A DNA stretch of 64,000 nt from an uncultured Erysipelotrichaceae bacterium (GTDB lineage Bacteria > Bacillota_I > Bacilli_A > RF39 > UBA660): positions 62,001-126,000 of the forward strand of contig CADBDE010000007.1 in the NCBI GenBank assembly GCA_902793375.1. The letters run 5' to 3'. How positions within the stretch are numbered: position 1 is the stretch's first letter; the number at the start of each line of letters is the position of its first letter. Below are positions 46,058-53,910 of this stretch, in pieces. A program made the position numbers and the translations under genes. Under the pieces are notes generated by a model. The model was not told where the DNA came from and ran no database searches. It saw only the letters and a list, made by a program, of their open reading frames with translations.

Positions 46058-46981
46058 ATGAGTAAAAAGAAAAAAAAGAAGAAGAATATTTATTTATATT
46101 TAGATATATTATTAGTACTCATATTATTAATTGGAATTATTTATATAATAACTAACAATAATAAAGAAAGTAATAATGAAAATAACAAAAATAATATTAA
46201 TAATAATGAAACAGAACCAGAACCTATTTTAGATTCTAATAAAGAAAAACTTGAAAAATTAGGAAACATTAATAAAGAATTAGACTTTTTCAAAATGGAA
46301 TATTTAGATAGATATATTTCTTATAAAGATAAACATCCTGAATTAGACAATGAAACAATTATAGTATATGTTAATATTGGGCTTGATAATTCTTTTTATA
46401 CGAATGTAGAAGATAGTCCAAATAAGCATACTAATACTGTTTTATCAAATAAGTATTATTTTCTTGGAGATGATTATGTTCCAAAGGATTTAGTAACAAT
46501 TAATAATAATTATTCATCCGGAGATAAAAAAATGACTAAGGATGCAGCTAAAGCATTTGAAGAAATGGCTCGTGATGCAAAAAAAGCTGGCTATAATGTA
46601 AGAGCTGTATCAACATATAGAAGTTATTCTTATCAACAAAACTTATATAATAATTATGCTAAAAGTGATGGAAAAGAAAAAGCAGATACTTATTCTGCAA
46701 GACCAGGGTATTCAGAACATCAAACAGGTCTTGCTGTTGATGTTGATAATACTAAAGTATCATATACAAAATTTGGCACTACAAAAGAATTTGGTTGGAT
46801 GAAAGATAATTGTTATAAATATGGATTTATTTTAAGATATACTAAAGAAACAGAGTTTATTACAGGTTATATGAATGAACCTTGGCATTATAGATATGTA
46901 GGAAAAGATATAGCAAAATATATTTATGAACATCCAATGACTTATGAAGAATATTATGTTAGATTTTTAGAAAATAAATAA
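46058..46981 (+). CDS. D-Ala-D-Ala carboxypeptidase, VanY-like (M15B)
   Basis: The 307-residue protein has a very basic N-terminus (MSKKKKKKKNIYLYL), one membrane helix (about 11-30) and an Asn/Glu-rich linker. An M15B zinc peptidase domain follows: VSTYRSYSYQQNLYNNYA, the zinc motif YSEHQTGLAVDVD and EPWHYRYVG with the third ligand. It would cleave D-Ala-D-Ala outside the cell. GAGGAGG lies 7 bases before the ATG. It is divergent from the S11 carboxypeptidase and followed by a terminator. Confidence 0.94.
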   Translation: MSKKKKKKKNIYLYLDILLVLILLIGIIYIITNNNKESNNENNKNNINNNETEPEPILDSNKEKLEKLGNINKELDFFKMEYLDRYISYKDKHPELDNETIIVYVNIGLDNSFYTNVEDSPNKHTNTVLSNKYYFLGDDYVPKDLVTINNNYSSGDKKMTKDAAKAFEEMARDAKKAGYNVRAVSTYRSYSYQQNLYNNYAKSDGKEKADTYSARPGYSEHQTGLAVDVDNTKVSYTKFGTTKEFGWMKDNCYKYGFILRYTKETEFITGYMNEPWHYRYVGKDIAKYIYEHPMTYEEYYVRFLENK

Positions 46982-47000
46982 TATTTAATTGATTAATTAT

Positions 47001-47028
47001 AAAGCAAACATAAATGTTTGCTTTTTTT
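47001..47028 (+). terminator. Terminator of the VanY-like gene
   Basis: AAAGCAAACA and TGTTTGCTTT pair around a four-base loop and are followed by T residues. Confidence 0.88.
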
Positions 47029-47042
47029 ATAATAGATTAATA

Positions 47043-47075
47043 AAAAAAATAACATTATCACATAATGTTATTTTA
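47043..47075 (-). terminator. Terminator of the nucleoside phosphorylase gene
   Basis: AATAACATTA and TAATGTTATT pair around five bases, with eight T residues after the stem on the minus strand. Confidence 0.85.
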
Positions 47076-47081
47076 AATTAT

Positions 47082-48335
47082 TTAGTTAGTTTCTTTTTTT
47101 TCTTCTTGTTCTTCTATTGTAAATGCTTCAGTTATATTAAAATTATTATCTACTTGATTATAATACAATGTACATAAAGTATCTCCAACATTTACTGTAT
47201 CACCAATCTGTTTATTTAGGAATACTCCAACTCCATGATCTATTACATCTTCTATGGTAGATCTTCCACTACCTAATGAATTTGATACTTTACTAACTAT
47301 CAAAGCATTAATATCAGTAATAAGTCCTTTTTTAGTAGATTTAATTTCCATTTTGTTCTCGCTAATTGTCATGTCATCAATTCTTCCACCTTGATAAGTA
47401 ACAAACTGATAAAACTTTTCTAAGGCCTTTTTATTATTTATTGCTTCAATTACTTCATCTCTTGCATCAATAATAGAAATATTCTTTCCCATACTTACCA
47501 TGTTACTTGCAATATCTACACATAAATCATATAAATTATTTCTTACTTTTCCATCTAATAATTCAACAGCTTCTGCAACTTCCAAAGCATTTCCAACACA
47601 TACTCCAAGGGGAACGTTCATATCTGATACTAAACATCTTACTTCTTTTTCATAAACATTTCCAATTCTAATCATCAAGTCTTTTAGTTCTTTTGCACTT
47701 CTCTCATCTTTAATTAGCGCTCCATCTCCACATTTTATATCTATTAGAATTTTATCTGCTCCACTTGCAATCTTTTTACTCATGATACTAACTGCAATTA
47801 ATGGAATTGAATTTACTGTTCCTGTTACATCTCTTAAAGCATATACTGCTTTATCAAGTGGAACTAAAGAATCTGTTTGACTACAAATAACCATACCTAT
47901 TTCATTTAACTCTTTAATTAATTCTTCTTTTGTTAATGCGACTTTAAATCCTGGAATACTTTCTAATTTATCAATAGTTCCACCAGTTAAGCCTAAACCT
48001 CTTCCACTCATCTTTGGAACCTTTATTCCAAGGGATGCTACTATAGGAGCAATAATGAGAGTTGTTTTATCTCCAACACCACCAGTTGAATGTTTATCAA
48101 CTTTTACTCCTTCAACACCTGATAAATCTAAAACTTCTCCACTTTTAATAAAAATATCAGTTAAATCAAATACTTCTTGATCACTCATTCCATTAATACA
48201 AATAGCCATAAGAAGACTAGACATTTGATAATCTTTAACTTCTTTTTTTAAAAAACCACTAAATGCAAATTCATATTCTTCCTTAGTTAATTCTTCTTTA
48301 TTTCTTTTTTTATCAATGATATCAATAATATTCAT
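47082..48335 (-). CDS. pdp: Pyrimidine-nucleoside phosphorylase
   Basis: The 417-residue enzyme splits uridine or thymidine with phosphate in nucleoside salvage. Key segments are KVDKHSTGGVGDKTTLIIAP (phosphate loop), VPKMSGRGLGLTGGTIDKLE, ASGADKILIDIKCGDGALIK and the C-terminal GVFLNKQIGDTVNVGDTL lipoyl-like subdomain. The enzyme is slightly short at the C-terminus, with an acidic/lysine tail. GGAAGGGG precedes the ATG. The choice of Pdp over a strict thymidine phosphorylase follows the Gram-positive context; specificity is not proven by sequence alone. Confidence 0.93.
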   Translation of the reverse strand: MNIIDIIDKKRNKEELTKEEYEFAFSGFLKKEVKDYQMSSLLMAICINGMSDQEVFDLTDIFIKSGEVLDLSGVEGVKVDKHSTGGVGDKTTLIIAPIVASLGIKVPKMSGRGLGLTGGTIDKLESIPGFKVALTKEELIKELNEIGMVICSQTDSLVPLDKAVYALRDVTGTVNSIPLIAVSIMSKKIASGADKILIDIKCGDGALIKDERSAKELKDLMIRIGNVYEKEVRCLVSDMNVPLGVCVGNALEVAEAVELLDGKVRNNLYDLCVDIASNMVSMGKNISIIDARDEVIEAINNKKALEKFYQFVTYQGGRIDDMTISENKMEIKSTKKGLITDINALIVSKVSNSLGSGRSTIEDVIDHGVGVFLNKQIGDTVNVGDTLCTLYYNQVDNNFNITEAFTIEEQEEKKETN

Positions 48336-48380
48336 AAGAATCCCCTTCCTATTATAGAATCATTATAACATAAAAAAATA

Positions 48381-48406
48381 AAAAAACATATTATTAATAT
48401 GTTTTT
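48381..48406 (-). terminator. Intrinsic terminator of the XRE regulator gene
   Basis: AAAACATATT and AATATGTTTT hairpin with a T-rich tail on the minus strand. Confidence 0.8.
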
Positions 48407-48761
48407 ATCTTATTTTCTTTTCTATTAATTCTATAGTTCTTTTTTGATTATTAATTAAACTACTATATAAATCTGAATGTTTTCTTAATTCTATAATTAA
48501 ATCAATTTCTTCTTTAGCCATTCTTAACCCATAATCTTCTTTATTATCACTAACAACATAGCTATCAGTACCAATTAAATAATCTAAATCAACTTTAAAA
48601 TAATTTGATATTGCGATTAAGACATCAATTGATGCCATTCTTGTACCATTTTCATAACTACAAATACTACCCTTTGTAACATTTAATATATCACCAAGTT
48701 GTTGTTGAGTAAGATTAGCTTCTTTTCTTAACTCTTTTATTCTTTTACTAAATAAATTCAT
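48405..48761 (-). CDS. XRE-family transcriptional regulator
   Basis: The 118-residue protein has an N-terminal Cro/C1 helix-turn-helix (MNLFSKRIKELRKEANLTQQ, QLGDILNVTKGSICSYENGT, residues 5-58). A helical C-terminal region (about 75-118) follows, probably for dimerisation. ATG at 48761 gives the usual N-terminus; ATG at 48770 is possible. Just upstream an 18-bp palindrome (48793-48810) could be its own operator. The targets are unknown. Confidence 0.88.
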   Translation of the reverse strand: MNLFSKRIKELRKEANLTQQQLGDILNVTKGSICSYENGTRMASIDVLIAISNYFKVDLDYLIGTDSYVVSDNKEDYGLRMAKEEIDLIIELRKHSDLYSSLINNQKRTIELIEKKIR

Positions 48762-48792
48762 CCTACACATCTCTTTCAATCAATTTAAGTAA

Positions 48793-48810
48793 ATTATATT
48801 GAAATATAAT
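48793..48810. promoter_or_regulatory. 18-bp palindrome upstream of the XRE gene
   Basis: ATTATATT and AATATAAT are perfect inverted repeats around GA. They lie 30-50 bases before the XRE start and contain -10-like sequences, so this is a candidate autoregulatory operator. AT-rich palindromes arise easily by chance here. Confidence 0.4.
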
Positions 48811-48847
48811 ACTTAATAGGTCAAAGTTTACTAATTGTTAACGAACA

Positions 48848-48878
48848 AAAAAAGAAGCTTATTCAGCTTCTTCACTTT
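48848..48878 (-). terminator. Intrinsic terminator of ssb
   Basis: AAGAAGCT and AGCTTCTT pair around five bases, with seven T residues after the stem. It overlaps the stop of ssb. Confidence 0.85.
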
Positions 48879-49194
48879 TTTTGTTTGATAGAAATGTTAC
48901 TCTTTCAGCAATAACATCAAAATAATATTTCTTTTCATTATCTTTTTCTACAACACTACTTTGGATTCTTCCTTTTACTCCAACAATATCTCCTTTCTTA
49001 CAATATTCAACAGTAGATTTTGCATAAACATCCCATAGAATACAATTAATAAAATCTGTTTCATACTCTCCATCCATATTTTTAAAACTTCTAGGAATAG
49101 CTATTGTTATTCTAGACATTTTTTTATTAGTCTCTGTTTCTATTAATTCTGGATCTTTAACAAGTCTTCCAACCAAAACAACCTGATTTAACAT
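48859..49194 (-). CDS. ssb: Short single-stranded DNA-binding protein
   Basis: The 111-residue protein is a single OB fold: MLNQVVLVGRLVKDPELIET, SRITIAIPRSFKNMDGEYET, DFINCILWDVYAKSTVEYCK and KGDIVGVKGRIQSSVVEKDN. The C-terminus KKSEEAE lacks the Gly/Gln linker and the DDDIPF-type tip of housekeeping SSB, which recruits repair proteins. It may be a competence- or plasmid-type paralogue, like SsbB, with the main ssb elsewhere. AGGAGG precedes ATG 49194. It is transcribed alone. Confidence 0.92.
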   Translation of the reverse strand: MLNQVVLVGRLVKDPELIETETNKKMSRITIAIPRSFKNMDGEYETDFINCILWDVYAKSTVEYCKKGDIVGVKGRIQSSVVEKDNEKKYYFDVIAERVTFLSNKKSEEAE

Positions 49195-49277
49195 ACATTT
49201 CCTCCTTTCATGGAGATAATTTATCACTTATTATTTTTCTAATCAAATCACTATTTTTTGGTTTTAATTTAAATAAA

Positions 49278-49320
49278 AAAAAGAAATTATTATTTTCTTT
49301 TTTAGAAAAAATAATTTCCT
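49278..49320 (-). terminator. Terminator of the suf operon
   Basis: On the minus strand GAAATTATTTTTTC pairs with GAAAATAATAATTTC (one mismatch or bulge), followed by eight T residues. Confidence 0.75.
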
Positions 49321-49372
49321 ATATTTCTATTTATTATTTATTAGTAATTCAAAGTTTTTTAATTTTTTATTA

Positions 49373-50680
49373 CTATAAATTTCTTTTTAATAATTGATTT
49401 AATTCTACTGCATATTCCATTGGAAGTTCTTGTCTAAATCTTTCTATAAATCCAAGTATTATTAATTCAGTTGCTTTTTCTTCACTTATTCCTCTACTCA
49501 TTAAATAGAATAGTTTATCTTCACTAATTCTTGATACAGTTGCTTCATGTTCTAAATTACTTAAAGGTGTCCTACATATATTTGTAGGATATGCATCACT
49601 CTTAGAGTCTTTATCAAGAATTAAAGAATCACACTTTACTATTGCTTTGCTATTAATTGCAGATTCTTTAATATCAACTTTTCCTCTATATGTAGCATTT
49701 CCTCCAAGTCTTGCTATACTTTTTGAAATAATTGTACTAGTTGTATTCTTACCTATATGAATCATTCTTGCTCCACTATCTTGTTGTTGTTCTTTGGTTG
49801 CAACACTTATTGTAATACATGTACCACTAGAGTTGTCTCCTTTTAAAATACATGCTGGATACTTCATTGTTGCTTTACTTCCAATGTTACCATCAATCCA
49901 TTCCATTACACCATTTTCGGAAACTAAAGCTCTTTTAGTAACTAGATTAAGTACATTTGGGGCCCAGTTTTGAATTGTTGAATAACGACAACTGCTGTTT
50001 TTTCCAACATAGATTTCAACAACTGCTGCATGTAAACTTGAATCAGTATACGTTGGTGCTGTACATCCTTCAACATAGTGTAAATGACTATTATCATCTA
50101 CTATTATCAAAGTTCTTTCAAATTGTCCCATACCTCTTGAATTAATTCTAAAATAACTTTGAAGAGGTCTATCAAGAGTTGTATTAGGGGGAATATAAAT
50201 AAAACTTCCTCCAGAGAACACAGCACCATTTAGTGCTGCTAGTTTATTATCAGCACTACTAACAATTTTAGAAAAATATTTTTTAACTAAATCTGGATAT
50301 TGTTTCATTGCCATTTCTATTGAAGTAAAAATAACTTTCTTTTCTACTAACTCTTCTATCATATTGTGGTATATTACTTCACTTTCATATTGAACTCCTA
50401 TACCATCTAAATATTTTTCTGAATCAATTACTCCTAAGTTTTGAAATTCACATTTAATATTATTATCTATTTTATTCCAGTTAGTATTCATTCCTTGATC
50501 TTGACTTTTATAGTATATTACTTTATTAAAGTCTAAATCAAATTTTGGACCAAAATCAGGCATTTCTTGTTTATTAAATAACTCAAAACTTTTTAATCTA
50601 AAGTCTAAAACCCATTGTTCTTCATTCTTTATTTCAGATATTTTTTTTATGTTTTTTTCATTTAGTCCTTTTATTTCCAT
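49373..50680 (-). CDS. sufB: Fe-S cluster assembly scaffold SufB
   Basis: The 435-residue protein is the core scaffold of the SufBCD complex. It contains IEWID-type sequence VMEWIDGNIGSKATMKYPAC, the family's YSTIQNWAPNVLNLVTKRAL, HEATVSRISEDKLFYLMSRG and LEHEATV with the conserved His. The length is slightly below the usual 465. The ATG at 50680 lies after GAAGG. It is the last gene of sufC-D-S-U-B, where it receives sulfur from SufS/SufU. Confidence 0.96.
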   Translation of the reverse strand: MEIKGLNEKNIKKISEIKNEEQWVLDFRLKSFELFNKQEMPDFGPKFDLDFNKVIYYKSQDQGMNTNWNKIDNNIKCEFQNLGVIDSEKYLDGIGVQYESEVIYHNMIEELVEKKVIFTSIEMAMKQYPDLVKKYFSKIVSSADNKLAALNGAVFSGGSFIYIPPNTTLDRPLQSYFRINSRGMGQFERTLIIVDDNSHLHYVEGCTAPTYTDSSLHAAVVEIYVGKNSSCRYSTIQNWAPNVLNLVTKRALVSENGVMEWIDGNIGSKATMKYPACILKGDNSSGTCITISVATKEQQQDSGARMIHIGKNTTSTIISKSIARLGGNATYRGKVDIKESAINSKAIVKCDSLILDKDSKSDAYPTNICRTPLSNLEHEATVSRISEDKLFYLMSRGISEEKATELIILGFIERFRQELPMEYAVELNQLLKRNL

Positions 50681-50701
50681 AAAGAACAACCTTCTTTCTA
50701 T

Positions 50702-51121
50702 TTATTCTTCATCAATAATCTTTTTTACTGCATCCATTGGAAGAAGTGCACATTTTTTACGACTGGGTTGTTTATAAACCTCATTATAAATATTTAATTC
50801 ACCAAGTATATCTTCATTATATGGTTTTTCATTAATCATTCTATCAAAATTATCGATGATTATTTCAGCTTCTTCAACTGTTTTTCCCTTTAATGCTTTT
50901 GTCATAACACTAGAACATGATGTACAAATAGCACAAGCATCTCCATCAAATTTAATATCTTCAATTTTTCCTGTAACTATTTTTGCTCCTACTGTTATAT
51001 TATCAACACAAGATTCATTTCTTGAATTAACTTGTTTATAACTATCATCTTTAGGTAATCCTTTATTTTGTGGATTTTGATAATTATCTAATATTATTTC
51101 TCTTTTTAAATTTGCATCCAT
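50702..51121 (-). CDS. sufU: Sulfur-transfer protein SufU
   Basis: The 139-residue zinc protein accepts persulfide sulfur from SufS. It has the SufU/IscU segments KREIILDNYQNPQNKGLP, GDACAICTSCSSVMTKALKG (conserved Cys) and the C-terminal PSRKKCALLPMDAVKKIIDE. The insertion and lack of an IscU-style LPPVK motif mark SufU. GAGGG lies before the ATG. It sits between sufS and sufB. Confidence 0.95.
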   Translation of the reverse strand: MDANLKREIILDNYQNPQNKGLPKDDSYKQVNSRNESCVDNITVGAKIVTGKIEDIKFDGDACAICTSCSSVMTKALKGKTVEEAEIIIDNFDRMINEKPYNEDILGELNIYNEVYKQPSRKKCALLPMDAVKKIIDEE

Positions 51122-51138
51122 AATTCCCTCTATTCTTT

Positions 51139-52335
51139 CTATACTATTGTATCAAATATTTTATCTTGATTCAAAAGAACTTCTATTAATTTATCAATTT
51201 CTTCTTTTGTGTTATAGAAATATAAACTAACTCTACAAGTATTTGTTTTATCTATTACTTCTTGTAACATTTTAGCACAGTGATTACCTGCTCTAATACA
51301 GATTTTATAATTATTTAAAAATATTGCTACATCTTGACTAAAATACTCTCCAAGATTAAAAAGTAATATTCCTGAATCAATTGATTCATTATATAATTTT
51401 ACATTTGGTACTGTCTTTATTTTATCTATTAAATATTTCTTTAATTTCATTTCATATTTATGAATATTATCAAGTCCAATATTATTTAAATAATCTATTG
51501 CAGCACCAAGTCCTATTACTCCTGCTATATTTCTAGTTCCTGCTTCTAATCTATGAGGAAGTTCTTTAAGTTCATATTCTCCACTACTATAAAACATAGC
51601 GTTCATTCCTCCACCATATTCAAGAGGAATAATTCTTTCTAATAATTCTTCTTTTCCATATAAAACACCAACTCCTGTTGGACCTAACATTTTATGTGCT
51701 GAAAATGCTAAGAAACTTATGAAAGCATCTTCAACATCTACTTTCATATGTCCAATACTTTGAGTAGCATCTACTACAAATAATATATTATTTTCATTAC
51801 ATAGTTTTCCTATTTCATTAACTGGTCTAACATCTCCTATTGCATTTGTAACATGAGCAATAGAAACAACTTTAGTTTTATCTGTTATTTTTTCTTTTAT
51901 CTTTTGAACTGATAAAGAATAATCATCTTCTAAATCAGCATACACTATTTTAAATCCAAGTTGTTTTGATAAAACCATCCAAGGAAGTAAGTTTGATGCA
52001 TGTTCTCCCTTAGATAGTATTATTTCATCATCTCGTTTTAAATAATGAGACATAAACCCAAATATTATATTATTAAAGCTTTCAGTAGATCCTTTAGTAA
52101 ATATTATTTCTTTACTACTTTTAGCATTTATTAGTTCTTTTACTTTTTCACGAACACCTTCATATTTTTCATCTACTTTTAAACTAATATCATAGTCTCC
52201 TCTATGAGCATTAGCTGTATATTTAGTGTAATATTCTACAATAGAGTTAACAACTTGCTTTGGTTTTTGTGTAGTTGCTGCATTATCAAAATATATTAAT
52301 CCATCATTAAATATTTCAAAATCTTCTCTATTCAA
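51139..52335 (-). CDS. sufS: Cysteine desulfurase SufS
   Basis: The 398-residue PLP enzyme extracts sulfur from cysteine. It shows LIYFDNAATTQKPKQVVNSI, TANAHRGDYDIS, the PLP-lysine segment FLAFSAHKMLGPTGVGVLYG and the active Cys in CIRAGNHCAKML. The start codon is TTG (52335-52333), placed 6 bases after the strong GGAGGTGA site. No suitable ATG exists nearby and the N-terminus matches the family, so the TTG is credible. The weaker start may set SufS levels relative to SufC and SufD. Confidence 0.96.
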   Translation of the reverse strand: MNREDFEIFNDGLIYFDNAATTQKPKQVVNSIVEYYTKYTANAHRGDYDISLKVDEKYEGVREKVKELINAKSSKEIIFTKGSTESFNNIIFGFMSHYLKRDDEIILSKGEHASNLLPWMVLSKQLGFKIVYADLEDDYSLSVQKIKEKITDKTKVVSIAHVTNAIGDVRPVNEIGKLCNENNILFVVDATQSIGHMKVDVEDAFISFLAFSAHKMLGPTGVGVLYGKEELLERIIPLEYGGGMNAMFYSSGEYELKELPHRLEAGTRNIAGVIGLGAAIDYLNNIGLDNIHKYEMKLKKYLIDKIKTVPNVKLYNESIDSGILLFNLGEYFSQDVAIFLNNYKICIRAGNHCAKMLQEVIDKTNTCRVSLYFYNTKEEIDKLIEVLLNQDKIFDTIV

Positions 52336-52348
52336 TATATCACCTCCA

Positions 52349-53062
52349 TTATTTATTAATACTCTCTATTATTGCAGAGTAAATATCTCTTTCTTTTTCA
52401 GATAAGTCCATATCATTTAATAAAAATGCTTTTATTAATAAATCATCAGACTCATTATTAGTTAGTCCTCTAGACATCATATAAAATTTTTTATTTTCAT
52501 CAAATGTCCCAATATATGCAGAATGTTCTGCTTCTATATCATCACTATCAACAATTAGATTTGGTAAAATATTACTCTTACCATCTTTTAGATTTATTAT
52601 TTTATTATCTTGTTTAAAATCAACTCTTACAGCATTCTTATTTATTATTCCATCTACAATAAACTTAAACTCTTTATCCTCTACATTAATACAATGATTT
52701 ACAATTCTACTTTTTGTATCACTAGATAAATGATTAATCTTCTGAGTATAAGTATTATTTTTATAATTAATAATACTAGAATTATATTTTATACTAGAAT
52801 TAATATCTTTCATATTAATAGTAATGTCATCATTTGAATCTATTGCTAATTTATTAATAACAACATTAGAATTATCATCAATGTAATATGTTACTTTATT
52901 TTTTGTATTTTTTGTTTTAATAAATATTTTTAATAATGTTCCATTTACTACATAAACATTCAATTCTTTTTCAGTATCTTGTAAATCTACTGTTAAATCA
53001 GTATCTTTATCAATAAAGATATCACTATCTACAATACTATTATCTACTATTAGTTTATTCAT
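52349..53062 (-). CDS. sufD: Short SufD
   Basis: The 237-residue protein occupies the SufD position. It ends with the SufB/D core pattern (INHLSSDTKSRIVNHCINVE, DDIEAEHSAYIGTFDENKKF, YMMSRGLTNNESDDLLIKAF), including the conserved His in EAEHSA. SufD is usually above 400 residues; here the N-terminal half of the beta-helix is missing or much reduced. ATG at 53062 follows GGTGAG and overlaps the sufC stop by 8 bases. It likely pairs with SufB in the scaffold despite the reduction. Confidence 0.9.
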   Translation of the reverse strand: MNKLIVDNSIVDSDIFIDKDTDLTVDLQDTEKELNVYVVNGTLLKIFIKTKNTKNKVTYYIDDNSNVVINKLAIDSNDDITINMKDINSSIKYNSSIINYKNNTYTQKINHLSSDTKSRIVNHCINVEDKEFKFIVDGIINKNAVRVDFKQDNKIINLKDGKSNILPNLIVDSDDIEAEHSAYIGTFDENKKFYMMSRGLTNNESDDLLIKAFLLNDMDLSEKERDIYSAIIESINK

Positions 53063-53813
53063 TATTCTCACCACTATCTATAATAGATGTATCAGAATAT
53101 CCCTTTTTTTCTATTTCAAATGCTAAATCATATCCACCTGTTTTAACAATTTTGCCACATACCATCATATGAACAAATTGTGGTTTGATATATTCTAAGA
53201 TTCTTGGATAATGAGTTATTATTAATACTCCTGTTTTAGGATGATTTTTAAGATAATTATTTATTCCTTCACAAACTTTCTTTAAACTATCTATATCAAG
53301 TCCTGAATCTAACTCATCAAGAATAATAAACTTAGGTTCTAACAGTTCCATTTGAAGTACTTCGTTCTTCTTTCTTTCTCCGCCACTTGCTCCAACATTT
53401 ACTCCTCTATGAATTAACTCTTCAGGATAATCTAACTCTTTAGCTTTTCCTTCTAATTCCTTAACAAATTCAAAAAGTCCAATAGCGTTTTCTCGTCTTG
53501 CGTTAATTGCAGTTTTTAAAAACTCACTATTTACAACCCCTTCAATACTAATTGGATTTTGAAAAGATACAAATACTCCTAGTCTAGCTATTTCATCAGT
53601 TGCAAGTCCAAGTATTGATTTACCATCAAATTTAATATCCCCACTTACTACTTCATAGTTTTTATTTCCAAGAATTACTTTAGATAATGTAGATTTACCT
53701 GTTCCATTAGGTCCCATTATCGCATGTATTTCTCCTTCTTTTATATCTATATTAAAATCATTTAATATCTTTTTATCTCCAACAACTACATTTAATTTTT
53801 TAATACTAAGCAT
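53055..53813 (-). CDS. sufC: Fe-S assembly ATPase SufC
   Basis: The 252-residue ABC-type ATPase drives conformational change in SufBCD. It has Walker A GPNGTGKSTLSKVILG, the SufC-type signature GASGGERKKNEVLQM, Walker B FIILDELDSGLDIDSL and H-loop IITHYPRIL. GAGGTGG lies before the ATG. It is the first gene of the operon, preceded by an extended -10 promoter (TGATATAAT, -10 at 53840-53835). Confidence 0.96.
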   Translation of the reverse strand: MLSIKKLNVVVGDKKILNDFNIDIKEGEIHAIMGPNGTGKSTLSKVILGNKNYEVVSGDIKFDGKSILGLATDEIARLGVFVSFQNPISIEGVVNSEFLKTAINARRENAIGLFEFVKELEGKAKELDYPEELIHRGVNVGASGGERKKNEVLQMELLEPKFIILDELDSGLDIDSLKKVCEGINNYLKNHPKTGVLIITHYPRILEYIKPQFVHMMVCGKIVKTGGYDLAFEIEKKGYSDTSIIDSGENNE

Positions 53814-53873
53814 AGTACCACCTCAATCGTTATTATTATATCAAAAATAAATTTTTAAATAAACAATATGTAT

Positions 53874-53906
53874 AAAAAAAATAGATTTTTAAATCTATTT
53901 TTTCAT
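53874..53906 (-). terminator. Terminator after the pilin-like gene
   Basis: AAAATAGATTT and AAATCTATTTT form a stem with a T-run on the minus strand, just after the stop at 53911 and upstream of the sufC promoter. Confidence 0.85.
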
Positions 53907-53910
53907 TTAA

